A DNA stretch of 64,000 nt from Ga0077555 sp050250755 (GTDB lineage: Bacteria > Pseudomonadota > Alphaproteobacteria > Rhizobiales > Hyphomicrobiaceae), in assembly GCA_050250755.1 (NCBI GenBank), contig JBFWOB010000001.1, forward strand, positions 186,001 to 250,000, read 5' to 3'. Each line of letters starts with the position of its first letter. The first letter of the stretch is position 1. The notes under the pieces were generated by a model. That model ran no database searches and was not told the DNA's origin. It worked only from the letters and a program-made list of their open reading frames with translations. A program made the translations under genes and the position numbers. Positions 51,841 to 60,104 of the stretch are shown here, piece after piece.

Positions 51841-53532
51841 TCACTTCTTGCTCAGAAGCTGTCTGAACCAGCTTTGTCGGCGAGGAGGTTGCGCAGCGGA
51901 CGCCGTGCGGCTGGGAGCAACATCCCACGGGCTGTGTGACCGGGAGGGCAATGATGGCGGTGGCTGCGGCATAACCGGTGTGGCTTGTGGTACGCGTTCC
52001 GCTTCGAGCGCCGGCGCGACCTCCGATGGCGGCTTGACCAGATCCCTGAGCCGGCGCGCGATGTGATCCGCATCGCCATCCCAGACAAGCCAGTTCTTTC
52101 CGCGGATCAGCGGCAATTTCGACAGGTCTGGTTGTCCGACCATCACCGGCAGCACGCGCTTGTGCCCCGAGACCTCCAGGGCGAGCGCCGTGTTGATTTC
52201 CAGGACGGGCCAGTCCTTTTCAACGGAATTGCTCGAGACGACCGCCACGACCGTGCGGGCAGCACCGAGCGCCGTATTGATCTTCTTCGTGAAGCTCTCG
52301 CCCCAGCCGATATGCTCTTCGTCGAGGAAGGCTTTCAGGCCGTGGCGCTCGCATGCGTCGTGAATGGGCCGTGCGATGAGCGCTTTATCCTCGCTGGCGT
52401 GACTGATGAAGATCTCGAAGTCGTCGGCTCCGAATACCATCTGGCGAATGAACTTCGAGGGATTTGGATCGAGATCCAATACTTTACCGCAAAGCTTCAG
52501 GAACACGGGATCATCGCCGCCGCGGATCATTCGCACAAACGAAAGTTGGCCGTAGACGATGTTGCGGAATGCTCGGCCTCGGGCGTGCCTTGAAGGCGAC
52601 TTGCCAGACCGATATTTGGCGAAGTGCTCAGCCGCCGCGGAATCCAGCCCAAATTTCTGCCACGCGTGCAGCATGGCGCGGATTCTCCGGATCCGCTCTC
52701 GTTCGACATTCAGGCGCTGATTAACAACAAGCCCCGTTACCTCCTGGCGCACTCCGAGGCCCTGAATGCGGATCTTCTTGGTATTGATCGCAAACCCGGA
52801 CGCAGCGATGGCTTGCTCCAAAGCGTCACCCGCCAGCACTTTGAGACCCCCGTCAGGGAGTTGCTCGCGAACCGCGATCAAGGGTGGAAATTGCGGGAGG
52901 TTCGTCGATAACGTGATGTCGTCGGCGTAGCGCGAGTAGGTCAGCTTGTTCTGGCGCGCCAGCCGCAGCAATCTTCGGTCCAGCGCTGATGCGATGAAAT
53001 TGGACAGCACTGGCGAAGTCGGCGCACCCTGGGGCAGACCGTTGCGATAGGTCACGATCTGCGCGCAGACAGTGGCCGCGGCCGCGCCCATCTCGAACGG
53101 TGGCTTCATGAAGAGGCCGCGCACACGGCCGAAATTTATGGTCGGAAAGAAATCGACGAGATCGACGTTGAGCACCCACCGTTTACCGATGTGTGCGTTC
53201 GCATTGGTCGCAATACTCCGCTTTTGGATGAAGCCGTGCGCCGAGGGATGGGCGTCATAGATCTGCTTGAAATCTGCCTGCAGCTTGTCCTGCATCTCGC
53301 GCAGCAAGCCGTGCGGCGCGCTGATCTTGCGCATGCCGCCTGTCCGTTTCGGGATTTCGAAATGACGATAACGCTCGCTATCCGGTGCCTTGTAGAGGAG
53401 CCGGAGCATCTGGCTGATATCGACGCCCAGGTATGCGGCCAGATGCTCAGCCGTTTGCAAGGGCCGATCGTCTATCCGCAGTGACGGCCGCTGCTGTTCC
53501 GCCGCATGTTGCGCGCTATGCTCAGAAGGCAT
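51841..53532 (-). CDS. Retron reverse transcriptase fused to a TIR effector domain
   Basis: A 563-aa protein. Residues about 30-340 are a retron-type reverse transcriptase: NAxxH motif (N110-H114), catalytic D124 in NVDLVDFFP, GLPQGAPTSPVLSN, YADD (202-205) and VTG (265-267). NAxxH and VTG separate retron RTs from group II intron or DRT types. Residues 370-500 form a TIR domain (DFEIFISHASEDKALIA, GESFTKKINTALGAAR) with the conserved Glu in WPVLEI (E445), as in NAD-cleaving TIRs. A tail of about 63 Pro/Ser-rich residues ends RQSWFRQLLSKK. The ATG follows GAGGGG. RT-TIR fusions are known anti-phage retrons; the inferred role is abortive NAD depletion on infection. Confidence 0.9.
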   Translation of the reverse strand: MPSEHSAQHAAEQQRPSLRIDDRPLQTAEHLAAYLGVDISQMLRLLYKAPDSERYRHFEIPKRTGGMRKISAPHGLLREMQDKLQADFKQIYDAHPSAHGFIQKRSIATNANAHIGKRWVLNVDLVDFFPTINFGRVRGLFMKPPFEMGAAAATVCAQIVTYRNGLPQGAPTSPVLSNFIASALDRRLLRLARQNKLTYSRYADDITLSTNLPQFPPLIAVREQLPDGGLKVLAGDALEQAIAASGFAINTKKIRIQGLGVRQEVTGLVVNQRLNVERERIRRIRAMLHAWQKFGLDSAAAEHFAKYRSGKSPSRHARGRAFRNIVYGQLSFVRMIRGGDDPVFLKLCGKVLDLDPNPSKFIRQMVFGADDFEIFISHASEDKALIARPIHDACERHGLKAFLDEEHIGWGESFTKKINTALGAARTVVAVVSSNSVEKDWPVLEINTALALEVSGHKRVLPVMVGQPDLSKLPLIRGKNWLVWDGDADHIARRLRDLVKPPSEVAPALEAERVPQATPVMPQPPPSLPSRSHSPWDVAPSRTASAAQPPRRQSWFRQLLSKK

Positions 53533-53539
53533 CCCACCC

Positions 53540-53755
53540 CTCGTACCTTATAAACACTGGGGCCCGTGGGCCCCGGTGAAGACGGACATTGGCTTTTCTG
53601 TCGCAGGATCAACAACAGACGTAGAAGGGCGAGATGCCTTGGTGGCGATAGATGGAGTAATCTGTGGCCCTGATATGACGACGCGCATCGGTGATTGCAT
53701 CAGCCTCGGAAAGGTGATGCGCGTGCGTCACGTTGTGGGCGGAATAAGGTCCGAG
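53540..53755 (-). ncRNA. Candidate retron ncRNA (msr-msd) bounded by a1/a2 repeats
   Basis: CTCGTACCTTAT (53540-53551) and ATAAGGTCCGAG (53744-53755) are an 11/12 inverted repeat 192 nt apart, ending 7 nt before the RT start codon. This is the spacing and position of retron a1/a2 arms. Inside lie a GC stem (53555-53578, next to a2) and another (53714-53731). Both inner stems have one T:G step that pairs only on the plus strand, and a 112-codon frame overlaps, so the call is provisional. The branching G and the exact msr/msd boundary are not identified. Confidence 0.45.
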
Positions 53756-53941
53756 CGCTGGCGGAAGATCACCCTCGCTCGCGGGCTCCGCCTGGATCTC
53801 GATGGCCTTCCTCACCGTCCACGTTTCGCCGTCCCTGTACCAGGTCCAGATCGACGACGAGAGGTTCTCCGCTTCGCAAGCTATCTTCGTGGGCGGCCTC
53901 TTCGCGCAGTGACCGGTTGTCGATCTCTTGTGCCGAAGCAT
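53609..53941 (-). CDS. Hypothetical protein upstream of the retron (competes with ncRNA call)
   Basis: The frame encodes about 110 residues. The C-terminal two thirds (TWTVRKAIEIQAEPASEGD, HNVTHAHHLSEADAITDARR) have plausible composition and GC-rich third positions, whereas the first 30 residues look random. No ribosome-binding site is seen at the ATG at 53941 or the TTG at 53947. It overlaps the proposed a1 arm. It may be an unrelated small gene or a chance frame in GC-rich DNA. Confidence 0.25.
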   Translation of the reverse strand: MLRHKRSTTGHCAKRPPTKIACEAENLSSSIWTWYRDGETWTVRKAIEIQAEPASEGDLPPALGPYSAHNVTHAHHLSEADAITDARRHIRATDYSIYRHQGISPFYVCC

Positions 53942-53955
53942 CGCCAAGTGAGCAC

Positions 53956-54397
53956 TATGCGGCTCGCCGAGAAATATCGGGCGAAAGCGCGCTCTCCAAC
54001 ATTACAGGTGTTAATGATGCGTGTGAGGTTTTTTCTACGCCGATGTATTCGAGCATATTGGTCGTAAATAGGACTGAAGAACTCTGACGTCGGAGGCGAC
54101 AAAAGCATTTGTTTTCACAAGGCTCGCTCTCGAATGCTAGGCCCCATTGGCATATGGTGTTCGCCAGCTTTGAGATGTGGGAGCTAACAGAGCATATTTA
54201 TGATGCGGCACTTGCTGTCCAGTGGTCTGATCAGCTTGCAGTCGTTAGACGCTACAGATTGACGAAAGCTCGACGAAATCGGCCGTCAGCAGATAATCCG
54301 CGGAGGTAAATTATTATCGTGTTCTTCGATCTGTGATTCTTCTCATTCACATATCGAAATAACGTACCCAATTGATCTGAAATGATGACCTTCTGTT
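53956..54397. other. AT-richer intergenic region beside the retron
   Basis: About 440 bp with clearly more A+T than the surrounding genes, especially 54001-54120 and 54290-54380. Only short frames are present. This composition suggests transferred DNA at the 5' side of the retron locus. Confidence 0.45.
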
Positions 54398-54673
54398 CTA
54401 GCCGCCGCTAACATACATTAATCCGGTCACGATCAAGGCGACGACTACACCCGCCGTAAGGCCAGGATATTCCTCGACGCGTGCTCGCGTGAAGTATGCC
54501 GCAATACCTGCCGCGACAGCCGACACCGCGAAGATTAACAAGCCGCCGCCAGCGGCGTCGCTCACAAAACGACCAATGGCAATCCCTGGCGGGTGCCCCA
54601 GAAGCAGAATCAATACCGCGCGGCAAGCGACCGCAACCAACACCAGAATTCCCAACACTTTTATAAATCGCAT
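54398..54673 (-). CDS. Small membrane protein
   Basis: A 91-aa protein begun at the ATG at 54673 (MRFIKVLGILVLVAVACRAV), which follows GGAGG 6 nt upstream. It has three predicted hydrophobic segments: residues 3-24, about 39-59 (GGGLLIFAVSAVAAGIAAYF) and about 70-88 (LTAGVVVALIVTGLMYV), separated by short charged loops. The longer frame upstream begins with implausible sequence. No family is recognised. Confidence 0.65.
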   Translation of the reverse strand: MRFIKVLGILVLVAVACRAVLILLLGHPPGIAIGRFVSDAAGGGLLIFAVSAVAAGIAAYFTRARVEEYPGLTAGVVVALIVTGLMYVSGG

Positions 54674-54961
54674 GGCATCCTCCGACAGCTTCGCAAACAA
54701 CGTAGCACGCCTGCCAAGGATGCCAATGGAAACAATCAGGACCCTGAATACAAAATTGGGAATTGGTCTATGGCGACCCGACTCATAAGTCTGTCTCGGT
54801 GACGTACTTTCCAACATCCGCCTTGCTCGTCAGTTGCGCCTTCAACAGTACGTGGCAAACTCAACACGAGAGGTGAGATGGGTAAGAAAGCACACCGAGC
54901 CTGTTACGCATTCGGTACGAATCTTTGACGCTCCGTAGGCAGGAGGCTGTCTCCGGGGATC

Positions 54962-56323
54962 TCATTTAGGTATGGTGTTCTTATAGATTTTGCCGTCTTT
55001 CATAATGACGAGGAAGCTTTTCTCTGGATCAGAGACAAGCGCGATATTCTCCAAGGGATTTCCATCAACCAGCAGCAGGTCCGCTAGCGCGCCCTGCGCC
55101 ACGACGCCGAGCTTGCCGGGATAGGGATTGCGTAGACCGGACAATGTCAGCAGCTCAGCGTTGGTGCTTGTGGCCATGACAAGCGCTTCGGCGGGTGTGT
55201 ACCAGCGCGTAAGCGAGGCCAGTATCGCCCCTTGCCGCTTCGCCAGCGCGCGAGAGAACAGGACATCGGTGCCCCAAGCGGTCTTGATCTTGTACGTCTT
55301 CGCCAGTTCGTAAGTCTTGGCGATGCCCGGCCACACTTTGTCGGCGCTTATGCGCTGCACCGAGCCGACCGGAAAGCCGAGCCGCATCTCTTCGGGAAGT
55401 GGCTGCAAGCTCAGCCATACATCCTTTTCCGCTATCAGCTTGGCAGTGGCCTCATCCATCAGGAAGCCATGTTCGATACACTTTACCCCGGCGGCAATCG
55501 ACCGCCGGATCGCCGCTGGTGTGAAAGCGTGTGCGGTGACATACGTGCCCCAGTTTTCGGCCGCCTCGACAGCCGCGTGGAGCTCGGGCTCGGTGAATGT
55601 CGACACATCGACCGGGCTGAATGGTGATGACACGCCGCCGCCTGCGGTCAGCTTGATTTGGGAGGCGCCCTGCATGAGCTGTTCGCGGACACGTACACGG
55701 ACCTCGTCAGGACTGTCAGCAATCATGCTGCCGCCGATCCGTTCCATGCGGCTCGGCAATCCACCGATGGTACGCGGCAAATCGGACAGCTGGCGGAAAT
55801 CGCCATGTCCACTCGTCACGGTGATCATCGCGCCCGAGGGGTAGATACGCGGGCCATTGATGACACCCTCGTCGATGGCACGCTTGAGACCGAAGACCGG
55901 CCCGCCGACATCGCGCACCGTGGTGAAGCCACGCATCAACGTATCGTGTGCCTCATCACCCGCTATAATGTTGTTGTATCCGACATCATCGTTGATCGCC
56001 TGCGCAGGATTGGGCCGGATCAACATCGCATGCCAGTGCGCGTCGATCAGGCCGGGCATCAACGTGCGGCCGCCGCCATCGATCACAGTTGCGTTGGCTT
56101 CGGGTGTGATGGCCTCGGCCGAGATGCGTTCGATGATGTTGCCCTTGATGAGCACGTTGGACGGAGCGGAGAGCGAGCCGCTCATGCCGTCGAAGATGCG
56201 GACGTTTTGGAACAGCGTCTCCACTTTAGGTTCCGGCATATTCTGAGCACGAACGCCGGGTGTGAGCGTGGTCACAAAAAGAAGAAGTACGGCCACGGCA
56301 GCCCGCTGGAACATCGATATCAT
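54962..56323 (-). CDS. Amidohydrolase (imidazolonepropionase/prolidase-like), Sec-exported
   Basis: A 453-aa protein with a Sec signal peptide (MFQRAAVAVLLLFVTTLTPG, cleaved after VRA-Q). The ATG at 56323 or the one at 56314 may be used. Metal ligands are seen: HWH (H96, H98), Lys in SQIKLTAGGG, His in VTAHAFT and in CIEHGFL, Asp in WGTDVLF. The C-terminal end GVVAQGALADLLLVDGNPLENI and KIYKNTIPK match the protein at 6339-7808, and the two are clear paralogues, differing in their export signals. The substrate is probably a cyclic imide, acyl amino acid or dipeptide; none can be assigned. Confidence 0.9.
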   Translation of the reverse strand: MISMFQRAAVAVLLLFVTTLTPGVRAQNMPEPKVETLFQNVRIFDGMSGSLSAPSNVLIKGNIIERISAEAITPEANATVIDGGGRTLMPGLIDAHWHAMLIRPNPAQAINDDVGYNNIIAGDEAHDTLMRGFTTVRDVGGPVFGLKRAIDEGVINGPRIYPSGAMITVTSGHGDFRQLSDLPRTIGGLPSRMERIGGSMIADSPDEVRVRVREQLMQGASQIKLTAGGGVSSPFSPVDVSTFTEPELHAAVEAAENWGTYVTAHAFTPAAIRRSIAAGVKCIEHGFLMDEATAKLIAEKDVWLSLQPLPEEMRLGFPVGSVQRISADKVWPGIAKTYELAKTYKIKTAWGTDVLFSRALAKRQGAILASLTRWYTPAEALVMATSTNAELLTLSGLRNPYPGKLGVVAQGALADLLLVDGNPLENIALVSDPEKSFLVIMKDGKIYKNTIPK

Positions 56324-56883
56324 CCTGCTATTCCTTCGCTATGTTTCCAACGCTTCGGCCCGGAAGCGACCACGGCATTCGATATTTGTCGTCGACGGTC
56401 GCGCCAGAAGACTAATGCAGGCGGTAATCCAGGGGTTAACCATCGGGTTTGCGCGCTCATCAATGATGCGTTCGGCATTGGTCAATGCATCGAAGTCCAG
56501 CCCAAACGAGCCGCCGCGAGGGCGGATGACCGACGGAGACGCTTCCAATTTCTGACCATTCGGTGACGCTCGCATTAATCCGCCTCTCCAATGATTATGC
56601 CGCTGTCGGTGCGTTGCGAATATTGGAGGAATTTGACCTTTGAATAAAATACGAGGGGCTGAACGCGTGCTTCCCGGCTTAAGTTCTCAACGAGAAAGCC
56701 TGCCACAACACTTGCAATCTGTCGAACGTCCGGGACGCCGCGCCGCCTAAGTCGACGATCGAAAGCTTATTCATTTTTTTACTTGGCGCGGCACAAAGCG
56801 CTGTGCTCCGCTGGCGTCGTGCTTAGCGCTTCGCTAGCATCCGCGTCATGTTGCTCGACCGGGGCCGGTAACGGAGATGGTTC
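56324..56883. other. Divergent intergenic region
   Basis: About 560 bp between divergent genes. The part at 56570-56790 is richer in A+T and should contain promoters. No gene or repeat is supported. Confidence 0.35.
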
Positions 56884-57456
56884 ATGTCAATGTCACTTGA
56901 CGCCGCTGCGGAGGTCATGCGCGAGGCAATGCGAGAAACCGTGAAGCGGCATTCGCTCTGGTATTTGCTGCAGAGCGGCCTGATGATTCTAGCTGGTGTG
57001 CTGGCGATCGTTTATCCAGTCTTGTCGTCGGTTGCCGTGACCGTCTTTCTTGGCTGGCTTCTCATCATAAGTGGCGTCGTGCAGGGCATCAGCCTGATCG
57101 GCGCGCGGGCTGTGCCGCATTTCTGGTTGCAACTCATTTCGGTCGCCCTGTTCGTGATCGTCGGCGCTCTCTTCCTCCGTAATCCTGGCGAAAGCCTGTT
57201 GACCTTGACGTTACTGGTGATCGTATTCTTCATGGTCGAGGGGATCTCGAAAGTGATTTTTTCCCTGACCATTAGACCATTCCCGAACTGGGGTTGGGTT
57301 CTGCTAAGCGGCATCGTCGGAATTGCGCTGTCGCTGATCCTCTGGGCTAATATTCCAGTGACAGCGATCTGGTTGCTCGGCTTATTGTTCGGTATTGGAT
57401 TGGTCAGCGAAGGGCTAGCGCTGGGTTATCTCGCCTGGCAGGTGCGCAAGAGCTGA
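56884..57456 (+). CDS. HdeD family acid-resistance membrane protein
   Basis: A 190-aa protein with six predicted membrane segments, with the DUF308/HdeD pattern: GLMILAGVLAIVYPVLSSV, then LGWLLIISGVVQGISLIGAR, then LIVFFMVEGISKVIFSL and GWVLLSGIVGIALSLILWANIP. Start at the ATG after GGAGATGGTTC. In E. coli HdeD contributes to acid resistance at high cell density. Here it stands alone, so the assignment rests on the family pattern. Confidence 0.88.
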   Translation: MSMSLDAAAEVMREAMRETVKRHSLWYLLQSGLMILAGVLAIVYPVLSSVAVTVFLGWLLIISGVVQGISLIGARAVPHFWLQLISVALFVIVGALFLRNPGESLLTLTLLVIVFFMVEGISKVIFSLTIRPFPNWGWVLLSGIVGIALSLILWANIPVTAIWLLGLLFGIGLVSEGLALGYLAWQVRKS

Positions 57457-57600
57457 GTGCGCGCGGATAACTTTCGCAATCACGAGGGCCGTCGACCTCG
57501 CAGGCGTATCGCGATCTCGGCCGGATACCGACGAGCTTTCCATTCCGACGTGGATCGCGTCGCAAGATGAAGGAACGTGCGGCGCTCTCGCACCACGTCT

Positions 57601-59340
57601 TTACATGGAACAACCGGGCACGCTCACGCGCTCCGGGCGCATTAAATCGAGGCGGCCGCCCTCCGCGACCGCCAGCGTGTGAATGTAAAAGCTGGTCTCC
57701 TGCCGGGCGGAGGCCTCCATCACGGGCGACGGGGCAGACACGATCGTAAGGCCACCACATTGGCCGATCCAATCGATATGCCGGTGGCCGTGCATCACGA
57801 CAATGCGGCCGGCAAAGTCCTGGAGATAGCGCACAAACCAGCTTCCATTGATGAGAGCGGTGCCGATGCGCTCGGACAGCGCCTTCGCGCGATGAGGGTA
57901 TTCGATGACGTGATGGTGAAGCGCCACGATCCAAACAGCGCGTGGATAAAGTCGAGTGACGATCTCGATTGCCTTGGCTTGCTCGACCGAGACCATGCCG
58001 AGCGCATTGGTAAAGGAGAAATGCGCCTCCACGTTCGAGTTCAGCAGAATAATGCCAAGGCCATTGTCACTCGTCGGCGGCTGGACCATTGGGAACAAAG
58101 TTTCCCAAAGATCCGCTAGCCGCTTGGATAAGTGAAGGCCACCGCGATCCGCAAACTCCGCGATCTCATTGCGATGAGGCTCGAGTGCCTGTGAAAGGGA
58201 CACGCCGAGCTGGCCCTGTTTGCCATCCACCAAACGAACTCTCGAACCTTGCAGGGCCTCCAGCGCAGACAGCATCCTGATCTGGCGCAGCCGTTTCTTC
58301 GGGCTTGTTGGCAGATCGAGCCGGGCAGGATTCGCTCTGTCGACAACATTGAGATCGTGGTTGCCTGGCAGGATCAGTAACCGGTCTGCAAGCTCTGGAT
58401 ATGGCTCGAGTATGTCGAAGAAGTCTGCCCATTCCGCCGATCGGCCAGCGTCGGTGATATCGCCCGTGATCAGAACCGCGTCGAACGGATCCTCGGCGTG
58501 TATCCGGCTAAGCTGGGCAAATACACGCTCGAGCCGCTCGTTGCCCTGGGCGCCGGCCCGTCCACTCTCGATGCGAAAGCCATAGCGTTCGCCAACCGTG
58601 TGGATATCCGACAGATGGGCGATGCGCCAGTTTCGCTCGGGCGCGGGAGTGGGATGAAACGACGTGCGGTCGCGTGGCTGGGCCATGGTGGCATCGGCGA
58701 TGCCCCACAGCAGGGCCGCCGCCGCGAGATAACCGGACACCAGCACCACACTGTTGAAGAGCGCGGCCACGGCCAGCCGATGTGGCGAAGCGAGATCGGC
58801 CGCGCTTCCGAGCCAGCGTGACGACGTCCATGCCCACGCCACCAACCATAACGCAATCCCGCAGATTGCCAGTCCGGCCACCGCGGCCGATATGGCCCGG
58901 GCTTGGCTGCGCCGGTCGTCAGTCGCCCTGGCCGGCAGAAGCATCTCGACCACGTGTCGGACAGCCTCCCGGAACAGCACATAGCCGGGCTGGACGGCCA
59001 AGGCGTTCAGCGACCAGAAGCTGCGTTCCGCTAGCCGGAACAGCGGTCGACCGCCGAGCCATCCAGCCAGCATGAGCGCCAGCAGCACCAACAGCGACCA
59101 CAGCCCCGTCAGCAGCGCAAACGCTTGTGACGACACACCTGAAAGCCAGATCGAGGCAACCAATGGCGTTGCGCCGACGAGCACAGCGGGTAGGCCGATC
59201 AGCAGAATCCATGCGGAAATCAACTTGGGAAGGCTAATTTCCGCGAATAGGGCCCCGGCGAGCGAGAACAACGAACGTTGCTTCGTGCTGGACGCGTCGT
59301 CGTCAACGTCGCCCTTGCGCGGTTCGACTATCGGCTTCAT
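57601..59340 (-). CDS. Membrane-anchored metallophosphoesterase
   Basis: A 579-aa protein. The N-terminal third carries about four to five membrane segments (AWILLIGLPAVLVG, LWSLLVLLALMLAGWLGG, AVAGLAICGIALWLVAWAW, FNSVVLVSGYLAAAALLW). The C-terminal part is a calcineurin-like phosphoesterase with the full set of motifs: LSDIHTV, VLITGDITD, LPGNHDLN, ALHHHVIE and MHGHRHIDW, so the two-metal site is complete. Where the catalytic domain faces cannot be decided from the sequence. It is convergent with hdeD. The substrate may be a phospholipid, UDP-diacylglucosamine-like lipid, or nucleotide. Confidence 0.9.
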   Translation of the reverse strand: MKPIVEPRKGDVDDDASSTKQRSLFSLAGALFAEISLPKLISAWILLIGLPAVLVGATPLVASIWLSGVSSQAFALLTGLWSLLVLLALMLAGWLGGRPLFRLAERSFWSLNALAVQPGYVLFREAVRHVVEMLLPARATDDRRSQARAISAAVAGLAICGIALWLVAWAWTSSRWLGSAADLASPHRLAVAALFNSVVLVSGYLAAAALLWGIADATMAQPRDRTSFHPTPAPERNWRIAHLSDIHTVGERYGFRIESGRAGAQGNERLERVFAQLSRIHAEDPFDAVLITGDITDAGRSAEWADFFDILEPYPELADRLLILPGNHDLNVVDRANPARLDLPTSPKKRLRQIRMLSALEALQGSRVRLVDGKQGQLGVSLSQALEPHRNEIAEFADRGGLHLSKRLADLWETLFPMVQPPTSDNGLGIILLNSNVEAHFSFTNALGMVSVEQAKAIEIVTRLYPRAVWIVALHHHVIEYPHRAKALSERIGTALINGSWFVRYLQDFAGRIVVMHGHRHIDWIGQCGGLTIVSAPSPVMEASARQETSFYIHTLAVAEGGRLDLMRPERVSVPGCSM

Positions 59341-59608
59341 CTGTCGTCCCTGATACGTCGGCAGCTACACAAGCACGATATTGCACAGACAGCGCCGGAA
59401 CGAACGAAATGCGCAGGGTGCCGGTGTGGACCGCATCATGACGGTCATCGATCAGAAATAGATCCTTCTGACGCCGTATCAACGTGCGGTGGGCTGATGC
59501 TCGTTGAGTGACGGGCCAATACGTGTTTCGGCCATGGTCTCGCACCGCATTTATCAGCTACCGTAGATATGGGATACTGGCCGTGCAGCGACGCAACGCG
59601 GCGGAAAA

Positions 59609-60097
59609 ATGTCTAAGATCGGCGATCAGGAGCCAGCGGAGACCGGAAGCCCGGAGGGCACCGGCGATAAACCGGATGACGTTGTAACGCACAGCGAACG
59701 GGCGATCTGGCTCTACGACGGGCTCTGCGGTTTTTGTCACTGGTCGGTGCATTTTCTGCTCGCTCACGAGCGCGCACCCTCGAGCGTGTTCGTCGCCATT
59801 CAGTCGCGTCTTGGGCGCAAGCTTGCGGACCAACACGGAATTGATCCCGATACGCCGTCGTCGTTTCTGTTCATCGACCGAGGGAGGGCATTCGAAAAGT
59901 CGGACGGCGTGATTGCCCTCTCACATCATCTGCGTTGGCCGTGGCGCGCGCTCAAATGTCTCCGCATCATACCGAAGGGCTGGCGCGATCGTCTGTATGA
60001 TGTCGTGGCTCGCAATCGCTTTCGCATACTTGGCCGCAAGACCGTATGCGAGTTACCGCCTCCACAAGTCCGCACGCGATTTACCATTCCGGAGTGA
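59609..60097 (+). CDS. DCC family (DUF393) thiol-disulfide oxidoreductase-like protein
   Basis: A 162-aa protein with the family signature WLYDGLCGFCHWSVHFLL, where Cys-Gly-Phe-Cys is the putative redox pair, and SSFLFIDRGRAFEKSDGVIALSHHL. The first 30 residues are hydrophilic and of low complexity. It is followed 7 bp later by the DUF4166 gene, which it probably accompanies in an operon. DCC proteins are thioredoxin-like, but no substrate is established. Confidence 0.9.
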   Translation: MSKIGDQEPAETGSPEGTGDKPDDVVTHSERAIWLYDGLCGFCHWSVHFLLAHERAPSSVFVAIQSRLGRKLADQHGIDPDTPSSFLFIDRGRAFEKSDGVIALSHHLRWPWRALKCLRIIPKGWRDRLYDVVARNRFRILGRKTVCELPPPQVRTRFTIPE

Positions 60098-60104
60098 ACT
60101 CAGA

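Noticed and set aside
53576..54067. Plus-strand frame of 163 codons opposite the retron upstream region
   Set aside because: No ribosome-binding site, no recognisable domain, and a composition that changes along its length.
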